Source: Haloactinopolyspora alba
GTDB lineage: Bacteria; Actinomycetota; Actinomycetes; Jiangellales; Jiangellaceae
Length of the DNA stretch: 64,000 nt
Direction of reading: 5' to 3'
Assembly: GCF_003014555.1 (NCBI RefSeq)
Contig: NZ_PYGE01000010.1
Coordinates: 121,875-185,874, forward strand
Shown here one piece after another: positions 45,257 to 55,619 of this stretch. Below the pieces are notes generated by a model. It did no database searches. It was not told where the DNA came from and saw only the letters and a list, made by a program, of their open reading frames with translations. Made by a program: the position numbers and the translations under genes. Numbering within the stretch: the stretch's first letter is position 1; the number at the start of each line of letters is the position of its first letter.

Positions 45257-46606
45257 TCACGCGCTGCGTGCGGTGGCGCGCACGCCCGGAATCTCGTCGT
45301 GCCGGAAGGCGTCGACGAACCGCCGGTGGTCGTCCCGGACGACGTCGGCGTACTCGCGGGCGAAGGTGCACAGCCATTCGACGAACTCGTCGTCGCGTCC
45401 CTGGATGCAGTGCTCGATCGCCTCCTCGGTCTGGAAGGCCACCAGGTTCTGGTCGCTGTCGGCGTCGGCGACGCAGTGGATTTTCGCCGTGGCGCGGCCC
45501 AGGTACTCGAGGACGGGAGCGATGTCGGCCGGCTCGCTGATCGCGTCCCACTCCAAGTCGCGCACGTACGGGGACAGCTCGCTGACCACGTATCCCACGC
45601 CGTCGATGTCGGTGGAGCCCAGCAGGCGGTCGGCGTGGGCCTGCAGCGCGCGCTGGGACACCGCCGTGCGGTGCCCGTGGTGGCGGAAGTAGGACGCGAT
45701 CTCCGGGTCGGTGACCACTCTGGACGGCGCCGCGACGTTGCCCTGCTTCATCGAGATCACGATGTCGTTGTCGAGGGCCTGGTTCACGCCCTCGACGAGC
45801 ACGTTGTAGGCGGGCAGGCCGGCGCTGCCGATGCCGAACCCGCTGCGGCCGACGACGTCCTTCACCGCGAAGGCGGTGTCGGGCAGGCGCTTGTCCGCGG
45901 GGATGGTGTCGAGGTACTTCTCGAAGGCGGCGTAGACGCGGGCGCGCTCGTTCTCGTCCAGCCGGCGTACGCCGTGCCCGGCCCGGAAGATTCGCTCGTA
46001 GCCCTCGGTCTCGGTCACGCCGTCCAGCAGCGCCACCCGGCTGGACAGCCGGGAGTCGAGCAGCACCTCGTGGATGGGGCCGTCGGTGTTGTCCAGGCGC
46101 AGCGCGAACTCGTGGTCCGCGCCGGTGCGAGTGAACCGGTGCACCTGGTCGAGGTATGCCCGGGCGTAGCGGGCGACCAGGCGGTCGATCTCGCTGTCGG
46201 CGATCGCCTTGCGCCAGCACATCAGCGCGATGCTCGCGGCCAGGCGCTGCACGTCCCACGTGTAGTGGCCCACGTAGGACTCGTCGAAGTCGTTGACGTC
46301 GAAGATCAGCATGCCTTCGCCGTCCATGTAGGTGCCGAAGTTCTCGGCGTGCAGGTCGCCCTGGATCCACACGCGGCTGGTCCGCTCGTCGACCCAGGGG
46401 TCGTGCAGGCGGCTGACGTCGGCGTAGAACAGCGCCGCACTGCCCCGGTAGAAGGCGAACGGGTCGGCGGCCATCTTGCGGAACTTGATCCGGAACGCCT
46501 CGGGGGCGGCGGTCATCAGCTCGGCGAACGCGTCGGCGAGTGTCGCGACGATCATCCGCCGGCGCGCGTCGTCGTCGGTGGTGTGCAGGCTCTCAGCTAC
46601 GGACAT
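45257..46606 (-). CDS. DUF2252 domain protein
   Basis: A 449-aa cytoplasmic protein. It has a kinase-like core of the DUF2252 family: FYRGSAALFYAD, VWIQGDLHAENFGTYMDGEG and FDVNDFDESYVGHYTWDVQR, corresponding to a catalytic GD..EN loop and a metal-binding D. GVGRSGFGIGSAG-type residues (VVGRSGFGIGSAGLPAYNVL) form part of the mid region. The substrate is unknown. ATG 46606 has GGGG upstream; the earlier start at 46669 gives a nonconserved extension. Confidence 0.88.
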   Translation of the reverse strand: MSVAESLHTTDDDARRRMIVATLADAFAELMTAAPEAFRIKFRKMAADPFAFYRGSAALFYADVSRLHDPWVDERTSRVWIQGDLHAENFGTYMDGEGMLIFDVNDFDESYVGHYTWDVQRLAASIALMCWRKAIADSEIDRLVARYARAYLDQVHRFTRTGADHEFALRLDNTDGPIHEVLLDSRLSSRVALLDGVTETEGYERIFRAGHGVRRLDENERARVYAAFEKYLDTIPADKRLPDTAFAVKDVVGRSGFGIGSAGLPAYNVLVEGVNQALDNDIVISMKQGNVAAPSRVVTDPEIASYFRHHGHRTAVSQRALQAHADRLLGSTDIDGVGYVVSELSPYVRDLEWDAISEPADIAPVLEYLGRATAKIHCVADADSDQNLVAFQTEEAIEHCIQGRDDEFVEWLCTFAREYADVVRDDHRRFVDAFRHDEIPGVRATARSA

Positions 46607-46690
46607 GGCCCCATCGTGGTACACGGCCGGTCGCCGGTGTGGCTCGGCCGCCCGGAAGCGGGTGCCCACCGGCGACCGGCGCGCGAACGA

Positions 46691-48307
46691 TCAGTGCCCG
46701 GACAGCTGGACGTAGCGCCCGATGGACGCGTCGGCGAGCTCGCCGGCCCGGACACGGACGGCGGTGACCGGCCGGCCCGCGACACCGTCGGGCAGCTCGA
46801 CCTCGACGAGGTAGACGCCCGGCTCGACGCCGACGAAGCCGAACCAGCCGGAACCGTCGACGGTCCTGGTCTGCGCGTCACCGGACCGTCCGACCGGGCG
46901 CAGCGTGACGTCTGCGCCGGTCAGCGCCGACCCGTCCCGCAGCGTCAGGGTGCCGTCGACGTTGCCCGTGGTCGGGTTCTCCTTCCACGGCATGTCCGGA
47001 ACCGTCGCTTCCTCGGCGAACGGCGCGTTCGGCCCCTCGGTCATGGCGGCGGCGAGCGCTTCGCGTTCGGCATCCTTCAGCTCGGCGTCGCCGCCGGTGG
47101 CCGTCCGGCTCGGGTTGGCGTAGGAGTACCCGCTCCAGCCCGCGACGGTGTTGCCGGCGTCGGTGGGGACCAGCAGGTCGCGGGCCTGCTGCACGCTGTG
47201 TTCGATCTCGTTGAGGTACAACGCCGGCCCGGACACCGCCTGGCGGTCGCCCTGCCAGTCGGCGAGGACCTCGTTCCACTCGTCGAACATCCGCGCCTGG
47301 TCGGGCAGCCATTCGCGCTTGTAGTTCATCGCGACGGCGGTGTCGAGGATGCCCTCCTCGAGCCAGCCCTTCCAGTCCTGCAGGACCTGGGCGTAGGTGC
47401 GGGTCTCCTCCCAGCCGCCGACGCTCTGCGGGCCGAAGCCGTAGGTGATGGCGTCGTTGCTCAGCCGCGCCGTCGGGTCCACCTCGAACATGCCGAGGTA
47501 GATCTTGCGAACCAGGTTCGTGATCTGGTCACGGCGCCAGTCCGAGAACTGCTGGTCCGACGGCTCGGGCACGTCGGTGCGCCCCGTCGCCTGCTGGAAC
47601 CGGGCGATCGAGGTCTCGCTGTACCCCCAGTCGCTGTACTCCGAGGACGAGTTGTAGTCGGGATAGCGGATGTAGTCGAGGTTGATGCCGTCGACGTCGT
47701 ACTCGCGGACGATGCTCTGGATTCCGTCCACGATGTACTCGACGGCCGCCGGGTTGGCGGGGTCGATGAACGCGTTGTTGCCGACCAGTTCGGTGCCGTC
47801 GTGGCGCTTGTTCAGCCAGCGGTCCGCGCCGGTGGCGGAAGGGCCGTGCGCGTTGAAGACATGATCAGGTGACGTGGGTGGTGTCGCTGAATTCCACATG
47901 GTGCCGACGTTGACCCACGCGTGGACCTCGAGTCCCGCGGCGTGCGCCTCGTCGATCACCTCGGCGAGCGGGTCGTAGGGGGCCGGGTCGATCGCGGCGT
48001 CGGTGCGCGGGTAGAGCGCGTCGTTGCAGAAGCAGTCGTAGCGGCGCCCCACCTGGACGATCAGGGCGTTGGCGTTGATGTCGAGCGCGGCGTCGACCAG
48101 CTCGTCGACCTGTTCGGGCGTGTAGATGCCTTCGTTGAAGGCGTCCGCCCAGTAGCTGCGCCACTGCTCGGGGGTGTCCGAGGCGGCGGCGTCGGTGTCC
48201 GGTGTGGTTGCGGTGGAGGGGGCGGCGCCGGCGGTCGCGGCGATCAGGCCGGCGAGCGCGGTGCCGAGAACGACGGACGTGCGGGGTGTGCGACGTGATC
48301 GTGTCAC
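46691..48307 (-). CDS. Secreted GHL10 (DUF187) family glycoside hydrolase
   Basis: A 538-aa exported protein. After the signal peptide (about 1-34), a TIM-barrel of the GHL10/YngK type spans about 45-400 (QWRSYWADAFNEGIYTPEQV, NANALIVQVGRRYDCFCND, DGINLDYIRYPDY). A carboxypeptidase-regulatory-like beta-sandwich ends the protein (about 440-535: GTLTLRDGSALTGADVTLRP). Related proteins act on peptidoglycan-derived glycans. It is divergent from a GntR-murQ pair and shares DasR-like operators with it, which fits wall-sugar salvage. Confidence 0.87.
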   Translation of the reverse strand: MTRSRRTPRTSVVLGTALAGLIAATAGAAPSTATTPDTDAAASDTPEQWRSYWADAFNEGIYTPEQVDELVDAALDINANALIVQVGRRYDCFCNDALYPRTDAAIDPAPYDPLAEVIDEAHAAGLEVHAWVNVGTMWNSATPPTSPDHVFNAHGPSATGADRWLNKRHDGTELVGNNAFIDPANPAAVEYIVDGIQSIVREYDVDGINLDYIRYPDYNSSSEYSDWGYSETSIARFQQATGRTDVPEPSDQQFSDWRRDQITNLVRKIYLGMFEVDPTARLSNDAITYGFGPQSVGGWEETRTYAQVLQDWKGWLEEGILDTAVAMNYKREWLPDQARMFDEWNEVLADWQGDRQAVSGPALYLNEIEHSVQQARDLLVPTDAGNTVAGWSGYSYANPSRTATGGDAELKDAEREALAAAMTEGPNAPFAEEATVPDMPWKENPTTGNVDGTLTLRDGSALTGADVTLRPVGRSGDAQTRTVDGSGWFGFVGVEPGVYLVEVELPDGVAGRPVTAVRVRAGELADASIGRYVQLSGH

Positions 48308-48322
48308 AGTGGGTTCCTCCTC

Positions 48323-48482
48323 GCTGGACTAGACCAATGTGCACGTAAGTGTGGAGAAGTTCGTCGCTTTCGTCTAGACCATCGCGCTTTTCAATCCTGC
48401 CCGGAGCGCCTACTGTCCTACGACACCGGCCGATGCGGGAAGATGGGCAACCGGAGCATGGCCTAGACCAGGCTAGACCACT
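48323..48482. promoter_or_regulatory. Four DasR/dre-like operators
   Basis: Boxes containing CTAGACCA lie at 48323-48338 (GCTGGACTAGACCAAT), 48368-48383 (core GTCTAGACCA), 48457-48472 and 48467-48482 (GGCTAGACCACT). Two match 13 of 16 positions of the Streptomyces dre consensus ACTGGTCTAGACCACT. They lie between the GHL10 gene and the GntR gene. Confidence 0.7.
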
Positions 48483-48509
48483 GGCTGTCGAGCACTAGGG
48501 GGAGCGGGC

Positions 48510-49229
48510 GTGGCGAAATACCACTCGATCCGTGACGAGATCCTCGACCTCGTGGCCGAGCTCGGCGTCGGTGACGCGTTGCCCCCCGAGCGCGCCCTGG
48601 CGCCCCGGTTCGGCGTGTCCCGCATGACGCTGCGACGCGCCGTCGAGGAGCTGGTGCGGGAAGGCCGCCTGGTGCGACGCCAGGGCGCCGGCACGTTCGT
48701 CGCCGGGCCGAAGATCGCGCAGGGCCTGGCGGTCTCGTCGTTCTCCGAGGACATGCGCCACCGCGGCGCGGTCCCGTCCAGCCGGACCCTGGACATCGAC
48801 GACGTGCTCGCCGGTGCGCCGCTCGGGCGCAGGCTCGAGATCTCGCCCGGCGAGGAGGTGCTGCGCGTCGTCCGGCTGCGGCTCGCCGACGACGCCCCGA
48901 TGGCGGTCGAGACGCTGCACGTGCCCCGCAGCATCGCACCCGGGCTCGACGGCGAGATGCTCGCCGACGGCTCGTTCTACGAGCTGCTCCAGGACGTCTA
49001 CGGCGTGGCGATCGCATCCGGGGTGCAGACTATCGAGGCGACGGTCACCGACGAGGTCGAGTCCGACGCGCTGGAGGTGCCGCTGCACTCTCCGGCGTTC
49101 CTGTTCGAGCGGATCTCCCGCGACGGCGACGGCCGCGTGGTCGAGTTCGTCCGGTCGGTCTACCGGGGCGATCGTTACCAGTTCCGCGTCGACCTGCAGC
49201 CCACGCGCCCGGCCAAGGCGGTCCAGTGA
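48510..49229 (+). CDS. GntR/HutC-family regulator (DasR/NagR-like)
   Basis: A 239-aa regulator. The N-terminal winged helix (residues 5-70: GDALPPERALAPRFGVSRMT and LRRAVEELVREGRLVRRQG, GTFVAG) is followed by a UTRA effector-binding domain (about 80-235), which in this group binds amino-sugar phosphates. dre-like sites lie directly upstream, so it probably controls its own operon and the GHL10 gene, released by GlcNAc-6-P or MurNAc-6-P. The murQ start overlaps its stop (GTGA). Confidence 0.9.
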   Translation: MAKYHSIRDEILDLVAELGVGDALPPERALAPRFGVSRMTLRRAVEELVREGRLVRRQGAGTFVAGPKIAQGLAVSSFSEDMRHRGAVPSSRTLDIDDVLAGAPLGRRLEISPGEEVLRVVRLRLADDAPMAVETLHVPRSIAPGLDGEMLADGSFYELLQDVYGVAIASGVQTIEATVTDEVESDALEVPLHSPAFLFERISRDGDGRVVEFVRSVYRGDRYQFRVDLQPTRPAKAVQ

Positions 49230-50128
49230 ACGCCGAGCTCGACGCGCTGCCCACCGAGGGGCGGCTGCCCGGAGCGCAACGGCTCGACCTGCTGCCGGTG
49301 CGCGAGCAGGTCGCGCTGATGGCCCGGCAGAACCAGGTCGCGGTGGACGCCGTCGCCGCCGCGGGCGACCGGATCGTCCCGGCCATCGAGGCCGCTGTGG
49401 CGCGGATGCGCCGAGGCGGGCGCCTGATCGAGGTCGGCGCCGGAACACCGGGACGGCTCGCCGTCCTGGACGTCGCCGAGTGCGGGCCCACGTTCGGTGT
49501 CGACGACAGCCGGGTCATGGCCGTCATGGCCGGCGGATCCGGCGCCGTGCGCTCGGCGGCCGAGAGCGACGAGGACTCGCACCAGGGCGGTCGCGACGAT
49601 CTGCTGGCGCGCGAGCCGGGCCCGGACGACGTCGTCGTGGCGGTCAGCGCGTCGGGCCGCACACCATACGTCCTCGGCGCGGTGAAGGTGGCGAGCGAGG
49701 CCGGCGCGCTCACGGTGGGGGTGGTGAACAACGAGGGGTCGGCGATCGCCGCGGCGTGTGACCTGGCCATCGAGGTGCCCACCGGCCCGGAGGTGGTCTC
49801 GGGCTCGACCAGGCTCAAGGCGGGCACCGCCGAGAAGCTGGTCCTGAACACCATCTCGACGTTGGTGATGGTCGGACTCGGGCACACGTACGGAGACCTG
49901 ATGATCGACGTGCGCGCCACCAACGGCAAGCTGCGCCGCCGCGCCGAACGCATCGTCCGGGCGGCGACGGGCGCGAGCGAGGCCGACGTGACCGAGGCGT
50001 TGCGCGCCAGCGGCGACGAGACCAAGACGGCGACCGTCATGCTGCTGACCGGGGTGGACGCCGACGAGGCACGCCGCCGGCTCTCGGTCGGGGACGGGCA
50101 CGTCCGTCGCGCCGCCGACCGTCCCTGA
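49226..50128 (+). CDS. murQ: N-acetylmuramic acid 6-phosphate etherase
   Basis: A 300-aa SIS-domain lyase that splits the lactyl ether of MurNAc-6-P to give GlcNAc-6-P and D-lactate during cell-wall recycling. Features: RRGGRLIEVGAGTPGRLAVL, MAGGSGAVRSAAESDEDSHQ, VAVSASGRTPYVLGAV, and the family signature EVVSGSTRLKAGTAEKLVLN. A C-terminal helical tail is standard. It is coupled to the GntR gene and presumably uses MurNAc-6-P made by a kinase or PTS encoded elsewhere. Confidence 0.94.
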   Translation: MNAELDALPTEGRLPGAQRLDLLPVREQVALMARQNQVAVDAVAAAGDRIVPAIEAAVARMRRGGRLIEVGAGTPGRLAVLDVAECGPTFGVDDSRVMAVMAGGSGAVRSAAESDEDSHQGGRDDLLAREPGPDDVVVAVSASGRTPYVLGAVKVASEAGALTVGVVNNEGSAIAAACDLAIEVPTGPEVVSGSTRLKAGTAEKLVLNTISTLVMVGLGHTYGDLMIDVRATNGKLRRRAERIVRAATGASEADVTEALRASGDETKTATVMLLTGVDADEARRRLSVGDGHVRRAADRP

Positions 50129-50143
50129 GCGGCGCGTGTGCCG

Positions 50144-50467
50144 TCAGCCGATGACCGCGTAGACGATCTCGAGCACCGCGAGCAGCCCGGTGATCAACGT
50201 GACCAGCGCCGGCAACCGCCCGTCGGGCAATGCCCGCTCACCGTGCAGGGCGTCGTGCGCCCGCCGGTACCGGCGGCGCGCCATGAGCAGCACGAGCACC
50301 GCCAGCGGCGCCGTGACCGCGCCGAACGCCACGGCGAGCACCCCGAGCGGCTCGGCCGCGAGCCGGGTGGCGAGCACGGCGGCGAGCAGCAGGGCCAGTG
50401 CGGTCCTGGTCCAGGCGAGCGCGGTCCGTTCGTTCTGCGCTCCCGAGTCGAAGGTGCGCTCGATCAC
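50144..50467 (-). CDS. DUF202 membrane protein
   Basis: A 107-aa protein with three predicted transmembrane helices and the DUF202 opening NERTALAWTRTALALLLA. The start is GTG 50467. The function of the family is unknown. It is the downstream member of a DUF202 pair. Confidence 0.85.
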   Translation of the reverse strand: MIERTFDSGAQNERTALAWTRTALALLLAAVLATRLAAEPLGVLAVAFGAVTAPLAVLVLLMARRRYRRAHDALHGERALPDGRLPALVTLITGLLAVLEIVYAVIG

Positions 50468-50483
50468 GCCGCAGGCACCGCCG

Positions 50484-50873
50484 TCACGCCGTCACGAGCA
50501 CCGCGACGATCACCACGGCCGCGACGGCGAGCCCGAACGCGAGCACCGGCGCCAGCGCCGGCGCGGGCAGCGGCTTCGCCTCGCGCAGCGCGCGCTCGGC
50601 CTGTGCCCAGCGGATGAAGGCCATGCCGCTGCACAGCGCACCCAGCAGAGCGAGCGCCACCACGAGTAGCAGGCGGAGCGTGTCGTGCTCGGGGATCTCG
50701 AGGGCCTCGAGCGCGATCCCGGCGGCCAGCAGCGCCAGCGCGGTGCGGATCCAGGCGAGGAAGGTGCGCTCGTTGGCGAAGGTGAACCGCGGATCGGGCT
50801 CCTCACCCGTGTCGTACACCCGCCGCGGCCAACGCCGGGGCGGGTCGTCGCTGCGGTCCGTGTTGTCGCTCAT
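50484..50873 (-). CDS. YidH-type DUF202 membrane protein
   Basis: A 129-aa protein with a charged N-terminus, then DPRFTFANERTFLAWIRTAL, the YidH/DUF202 signature, and three transmembrane helices. The stop of the upstream gene overlaps its start (GTG 50876 or ATG 50873). Paired DUF202 genes in one operon are common; their role is unknown. Confidence 0.87.
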   Translation of the reverse strand: MSDNTDRSDDPPRRWPRRVYDTGEEPDPRFTFANERTFLAWIRTALALLAAGIALEALEIPEHDTLRLLLVVALALLGALCSGMAFIRWAQAERALREAKPLPAPALAPVLAFGLAVAAVVIVAVLVTA

Positions 50874-51475
50874 CACCAGTCGCTCTCGACGGGGCGTGTC
50901 GGTCTCGATTCTGGCTCAGGAGCGGGTCTGCGGTGTCGGCCGGGTCCGCGTTGGGACGGGACCGCCGCCTCGTCGGCGCTCTGCTCGTGCGTGGCCGCGA
51001 AGCCGGGATCGCCGTGTTGGCGTGCCCGCCGGCGCCCCGGCGTGCCTGGTGCGGCGACGTCGGGCCGGGACGTGGGAGGTGGGGGTGGCGGGCCGTCGGG
51101 AGTGCTGGTCTCGTCGGTGGTGTCCGCCGGTACGTCGTCGGTGCGCGACGGTTCGATCTCCGGCGGCGGCTCGGTGTTCCGGGCGTGCTCGGGCGCGGCC
51201 GTGGACGATGCGCGCCGGGCGCGCCGCCCCCGCGGCGTCGTGGACGGCCGTTCGAGCTCGTCGCGGTCGAGCCACTCCACACTCGTCGCGTCGCCGTGGC
51301 CGTGGATCGCCAGCACGTCGTCGAGCGACTCCCACAGGCTGGTCGCCGGGTGATCGGACGTCCACCGCAGCGCCACGTGCCCGTCGGCGAAGACGACGCC
51401 GTACGCCACCACGCCGATGCCGGAGATTCCGGTGTAGTCGACGTGGCGGACCAGGGCGAAACGGCGGGGGAGCAA
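50873..51475 (-). CDS. Protein of unknown function, Pro/Arg-rich tail
   Basis: A 200-aa protein. Only residues 1-75 look folded (beta-rich: FALVRHVDYTGISGIGVVAY, VVFADGHVALRWTSDHPATS, then LDDVLAIHGHGDATSVEWLD). The rest is a disordered Pro/Thr/Arg-rich tail. The start TTG 51475 lacks a clear ribosome-binding site. It precedes and overlaps the DUF202 pair. Confidence 0.6.
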   Translation of the reverse strand: MLPRRFALVRHVDYTGISGIGVVAYGVVFADGHVALRWTSDHPATSLWESLDDVLAIHGHGDATSVEWLDRDELERPSTTPRGRRARRASSTAAPEHARNTEPPPEIEPSRTDDVPADTTDETSTPDGPPPPPPTSRPDVAAPGTPGRRRARQHGDPGFAATHEQSADEAAVPSQRGPGRHRRPAPEPESRPTRPVESDW

Positions 51476-51738
51476 TCGACCACCCGTGGGTAGGGTCTGC
51501 GGACAGCGCAGCCGGGAAAGCCCCCGTGACGTCCCGGCCTCTGTTCAGGCATCATCCTCGATGGTGGATGTATCTGTCACGGTGGCGCACCGGCACGCAC
51601 GCGTGCGGCGTTCGTCACGGTCTGCTCACGATCCTCCGTGTCGCCACGCCCGAGCCGACGATGCCGGGCGGACAGGAGACATACTCGTAACCTGCTCGCG
51701 CTACCGTACGACGCGCATCGACGACGAGGAGTGACTCG

Positions 51739-52011
51739 ATGGAACCAGAGATGCGACCGGCCACTGCGGACGTCGACCCGACGGTGACCGCCGCCGTGCA
51801 GAACATCAGGGACCGGTTCGGGTCCGAGGGCCTGCGCGACCTCATCGCCCTCGCCCAGATGGAACTGCGCAACGTCGAGGAGGCCGAGCGCAGCCTGGCC
51901 GGCTACGCCGAACCCGCCGCCGAGTCGGCGGCGCCGTTCGACGCCGCCGACACGCAGGCGTGGCTCGCCTTCACCGAGGTCGATGCCGACCGCGCCGACG
52001 ACCGGCGCTGA
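51739..52011 (+). CDS. Small acidic helical protein
   Basis: A 90-aa protein with a helix of the type TVTAAVQNIRDRFGSEGLRD and LIALAQMELRNVEEAERSLA, and an acidic end. GAGGAG 8 nt upstream supports ATG 51739. I recognise no family. It is convergent with otsA, 11 bp away. Confidence 0.65.
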   Translation: MEPEMRPATADVDPTVTAAVQNIRDRFGSEGLRDLIALAQMELRNVEEAERSLAGYAEPAAESAAPFDAADTQAWLAFTEVDADRADDRR

Positions 52012-52022
52012 CGGCACGAAAC

Positions 52023-53423
<1,401 letters not shown>

Positions 53424-53509
53424 AAAGGCCTCCTCGTGCCGCCCCAGGCTATCGACACAGTGTCGCTTTCTGATCACCGGCCTGTCGATCCTCGGACACG
53501 AGAATCGTC

Positions 53510-53833
53510 ATGCGTACGATGAAGCGCATGAGTATTGCGGCGCTGGGAACGTCCACCGGCGACGGCGCCGAGCCGCCGTCCGGCGACCTCGACGCCCACG
53601 AACGCGAGATCCTCGACTTCGAGCGGCAGTGGTGGAAGTACGCGGGGGCCAAGGAGCAGGCGATCCGTGATCTGTTCGACATGCCGGCCACCCGCTACTA
53701 CCAGGTGCTGAACGCGCTGATCGACCGTCCCGAGGCGCTCGCGCACGACCCCATGCTGGTCAAGCGGCTGCGGCGGTTGCGGTCCACGCGCCAGCGCGCC
53801 CGCTCGGTCCGGCGGCACGAGGCCGAGGGCTGA
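53510..53833 (+). CDS. DUF3263 domain protein
   Basis: A 107-aa protein. Its core (LDAHEREILDFERQWWKYAG, AKEQAIRDLFDMPATRYYQV) is the DUF3263 helix-turn-helix-like domain, conserved in Actinobacteria next to trehalose or LytR_C genes. It probably binds DNA. ATGs at 53510, 53519 and 53528 are possible starts; none has a strong ribosome-binding site. Confidence 0.85.
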   Translation: MRTMKRMSIAALGTSTGDGAEPPSGDLDAHEREILDFERQWWKYAGAKEQAIRDLFDMPATRYYQVLNALIDRPEALAHDPMLVKRLRRLRSTRQRARSVRRHEAEG

Positions 53834-53904
53834 GGGCCGGGGACGCAACGTGAGCACGCTGCCTGTCGCGTACGCTGCGGCGTCTGGCGTAGTCTGCAGG
53901 TCCT

Positions 53905-54501
53905 GTGACGATGGGTGAGCGCGTGCAGCGGCTGTGGCCGTCGCTCGTCGCGCTGCTCGGGACCGTGGCGGTCGTTCTCGGCCTGCTGTGGGTGTTCGAC
54001 GGTGATGTCACCGACAGCACCCCGGATGATGTCGCGGCCGACGGCGGCGGTGGCCCGGCCGAGGGCGGCGACGCGGGTGGTGAGGCCGGCACGTCGACGC
54101 CCTCTCCCAGCGACGGCGCCTCCGCCGGGGCGGACGGCTCGACCGGGGGGCCCGGTGGTGGCGAACCCACCGAGCCGGTCGATTCCCCGTCCACGGCTCC
54201 GGAGGAGCTGCGCGAGCCGGTGGGCATCGCCAACCAGACCGACGTCGAGGGGCTCGAGGAGTACGCCCGCGACCGGCTGCAGGACGGCGGCTGGGAGGTA
54301 CCGGCGGTCAGCGGCTTCGAGGGCAACGTCCCCGAGACCACGGTCTACTACCCCGAGGGCCAGGAGGAGGCCGCCGAGGCGCTGTCGGCCCAGTTCCCCG
54401 AGGTCGGGCGCATCAGGCCCACGTTCGACGGCGTCAACCAGACCCGGCTCGTCATCGTCCTCGTCGACGACTACGTGGACGAGGTCGGCGAGCCGGAATG
54501 A
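53905..54501 (+). CDS. LytR_C domain membrane-anchored protein
   Basis: A 198-aa protein. It has one N-terminal transmembrane helix (about residues 12-32), a Gly/Ser/Pro/Asp-rich linker (35-105) and a C-terminal LytR_C domain (EPVGIANQTDVEGLEEYARD to VIVLVDDYVDEVG), which may bind wall polymers. The start is GTG 53905 or ATG 53911. Its stop overlaps the otsB start (ATGA). Confidence 0.85.
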   Translation: MTMGERVQRLWPSLVALLGTVAVVLGLLWVFDGDVTDSTPDDVAADGGGGPAEGGDAGGEAGTSTPSPSDGASAGADGSTGGPGGGEPTEPVDSPSTAPEELREPVGIANQTDVEGLEEYARDRLQDGGWEVPAVSGFEGNVPETTVYYPEGQEEAAEALSAQFPEVGRIRPTFDGVNQTRLVIVLVDDYVDEVGEPE

Positions 54502-55298
54502 GCGCCGAGCCCGCCGAGATCCGCGCCGCGCTCGAGCCGCTCGAGGGACGGCTGGTGGACACGGTGGTCGCGCTGGACTTCGACGGCGTGCTCGCGCCGA
54601 TCGTCGAGCGCCCGGAGGACGCCACCGCGTTGCCGGGCACGACGGCGACGCTGCGGTCCCTGGTCGAGCGGGTCGCGCAGATCGCGGTCGTCACCGGCCG
54701 CCCGGCCACCGACGCCGTCCGTCTCGGTGCGCTCGACACCGTTCCCGGCGTGGTGGTCCTGGGGCACTACGGGCTCCAGCGCTGGGACGCCGGGCGTCTC
54801 GACAGTCCTGATCTCGAGGTCGGCGTGCCGATCGTGCGCGAGCGTGCCTTCGAACTGGCCGCTACCCGGCCGGGCGTGTACGTCGAGGACAAGGGCCATT
54901 CGGTGGCCCTGCACACGCGCAACGCCGCCGACCCGGGCGGTGTGCTCGAGGACCTGCGCCCGCACGCGGAGGCGCTCGCGGCCGAGAACGGCCTCCAGCT
55001 GACTCCGGGACGGTTCGTGCTCGAGCTGCGCCCGGCCGGCGTCGACAAGGGCGCGGCCCTGCGGTCACTGGTCGAGCAGACCGGCGCGACGGCCGTCCTC
55101 TACGCCGGCGACGACCTCGGGGACCTGCCGGCCGTGACCGCGGTCCGCGAGCTCGCCGCGTCCGGCGTGATCGGCCTCGTCGTGTGCGCCGACGCCGAGG
55201 AGGCCTCGGCGGAGCTGCGCACCGCGGCCGACCTCGTCGTGGACGGTCCCGCCGGGGTCCAGGAGGTCCTCCGCGAGCTCGCCACCCTCGCCTCGTAA
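54498..55298 (+). CDS. otsB: Trehalose-6-phosphate phosphatase
   Basis: A 266-aa HAD-superfamily phosphatase that removes phosphate from trehalose-6-phosphate. The nucleophile motif is LDFDGVLAPI (Asp27/Asp29), motif II is VVTGRP, and motifs III/IV are VDKGAALRSL and YAGDDLGDLPA. VEDKGHSVALH is family-typical. It completes the OtsAB pathway. A dispersed repeat starts at its TAA stop. Confidence 0.94.
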   Translation: MSAEPAEIRAALEPLEGRLVDTVVALDFDGVLAPIVERPEDATALPGTTATLRSLVERVAQIAVVTGRPATDAVRLGALDTVPGVVVLGHYGLQRWDAGRLDSPDLEVGVPIVRERAFELAATRPGVYVEDKGHSVALHTRNAADPGGVLEDLRPHAEALAAENGLQLTPGRFVLELRPAGVDKGAALRSLVEQTGATAVLYAGDDLGDLPAVTAVRELAASGVIGLVVCADAEEASAELRTAADLVVDGPAGVQEVLRELATLAS

Positions 55299-55374
55299 AT
55301 GACCACGTTCACCCTGGAATTCCCTGCGCCACCACCCTTGTAAGCCTGGTGATGCATGCACACGCCTGGTGACG
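55298..55374 (+). repeat. Dispersed 3'-end repeat, copy D
   Basis: It starts with AATGACCACGTTCACCCTGG at the otsB stop, then AATTCCCTGCGCCACCACCC, TTGTAAGCCTGGTGATGCAT and GCACACGCCTGGTGACGG. It is the most complete copy with copy A. Confidence 0.8.
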
Positions 55375-55380
55375 GCACCC

Positions 55381-55409
55381 TGGACCGCGTGGTATCGAAG
55401 CGGTATCAT
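55381..55409 (+). promoter_or_regulatory. Toxin-antitoxin promoter and operator
   Basis: TGGACC (55381-55386), a 17-bp spacer and TATCAT (55404-55409) place the transcript start at or next to ATG 55416. Two GGTATC direct repeats 11 bp apart (55391, 55402) overlap the -10, as expected for autorepression by an antitoxin. Confidence 0.5.
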
Positions 55410-55415
55410 CGAGCC

Positions 55416-55619
55416 ATGGCGATGACACTGCGGCTCACCGAAGAGGAGACCGAGGCCCTGCGCCGGCAGGCCGAGCGCGAGCACCGCTCTATGCAAGAGG
55501 TGGCTCGTCTGGCAATAGTCGAGCGCGCTGAGCGAGACGAACGTCGAGAGCATGTCCGTGAACTCGCGGGACGCGTACGTGAGCGTCACGCCGACCTGCT
55601 CGACCGGCTGGCTCAGTGA
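55416..55619 (+). CDS. Ribbon-helix-helix-type antitoxin
   Basis: A 67-aa protein: a short basic strand (MTLRLTEEETEALRRQAERE) followed by helices (HRSMQEVARLAIVERAERDE) and a charged C-terminal helix. This is the RHH antitoxin pattern; the C-terminal part should neutralise the toxin. The stop overlaps the Doc start (GTGA). The message seems leaderless, so ATG 55416 is chosen; ATG 55422 is possible. Confidence 0.82.
   Translation: MAMTLRLTEEETEALRRQAEREHRSMQEVARLAIVERAERDERREHVRELAGRVRERHADLLDRLAQ

Noticed and set aside
45035..47872. 945-codon + strand frame
   Set aside because: Shadow of the DUF2252 and GHL10 genes on the minus strand, with no recognisable domains.
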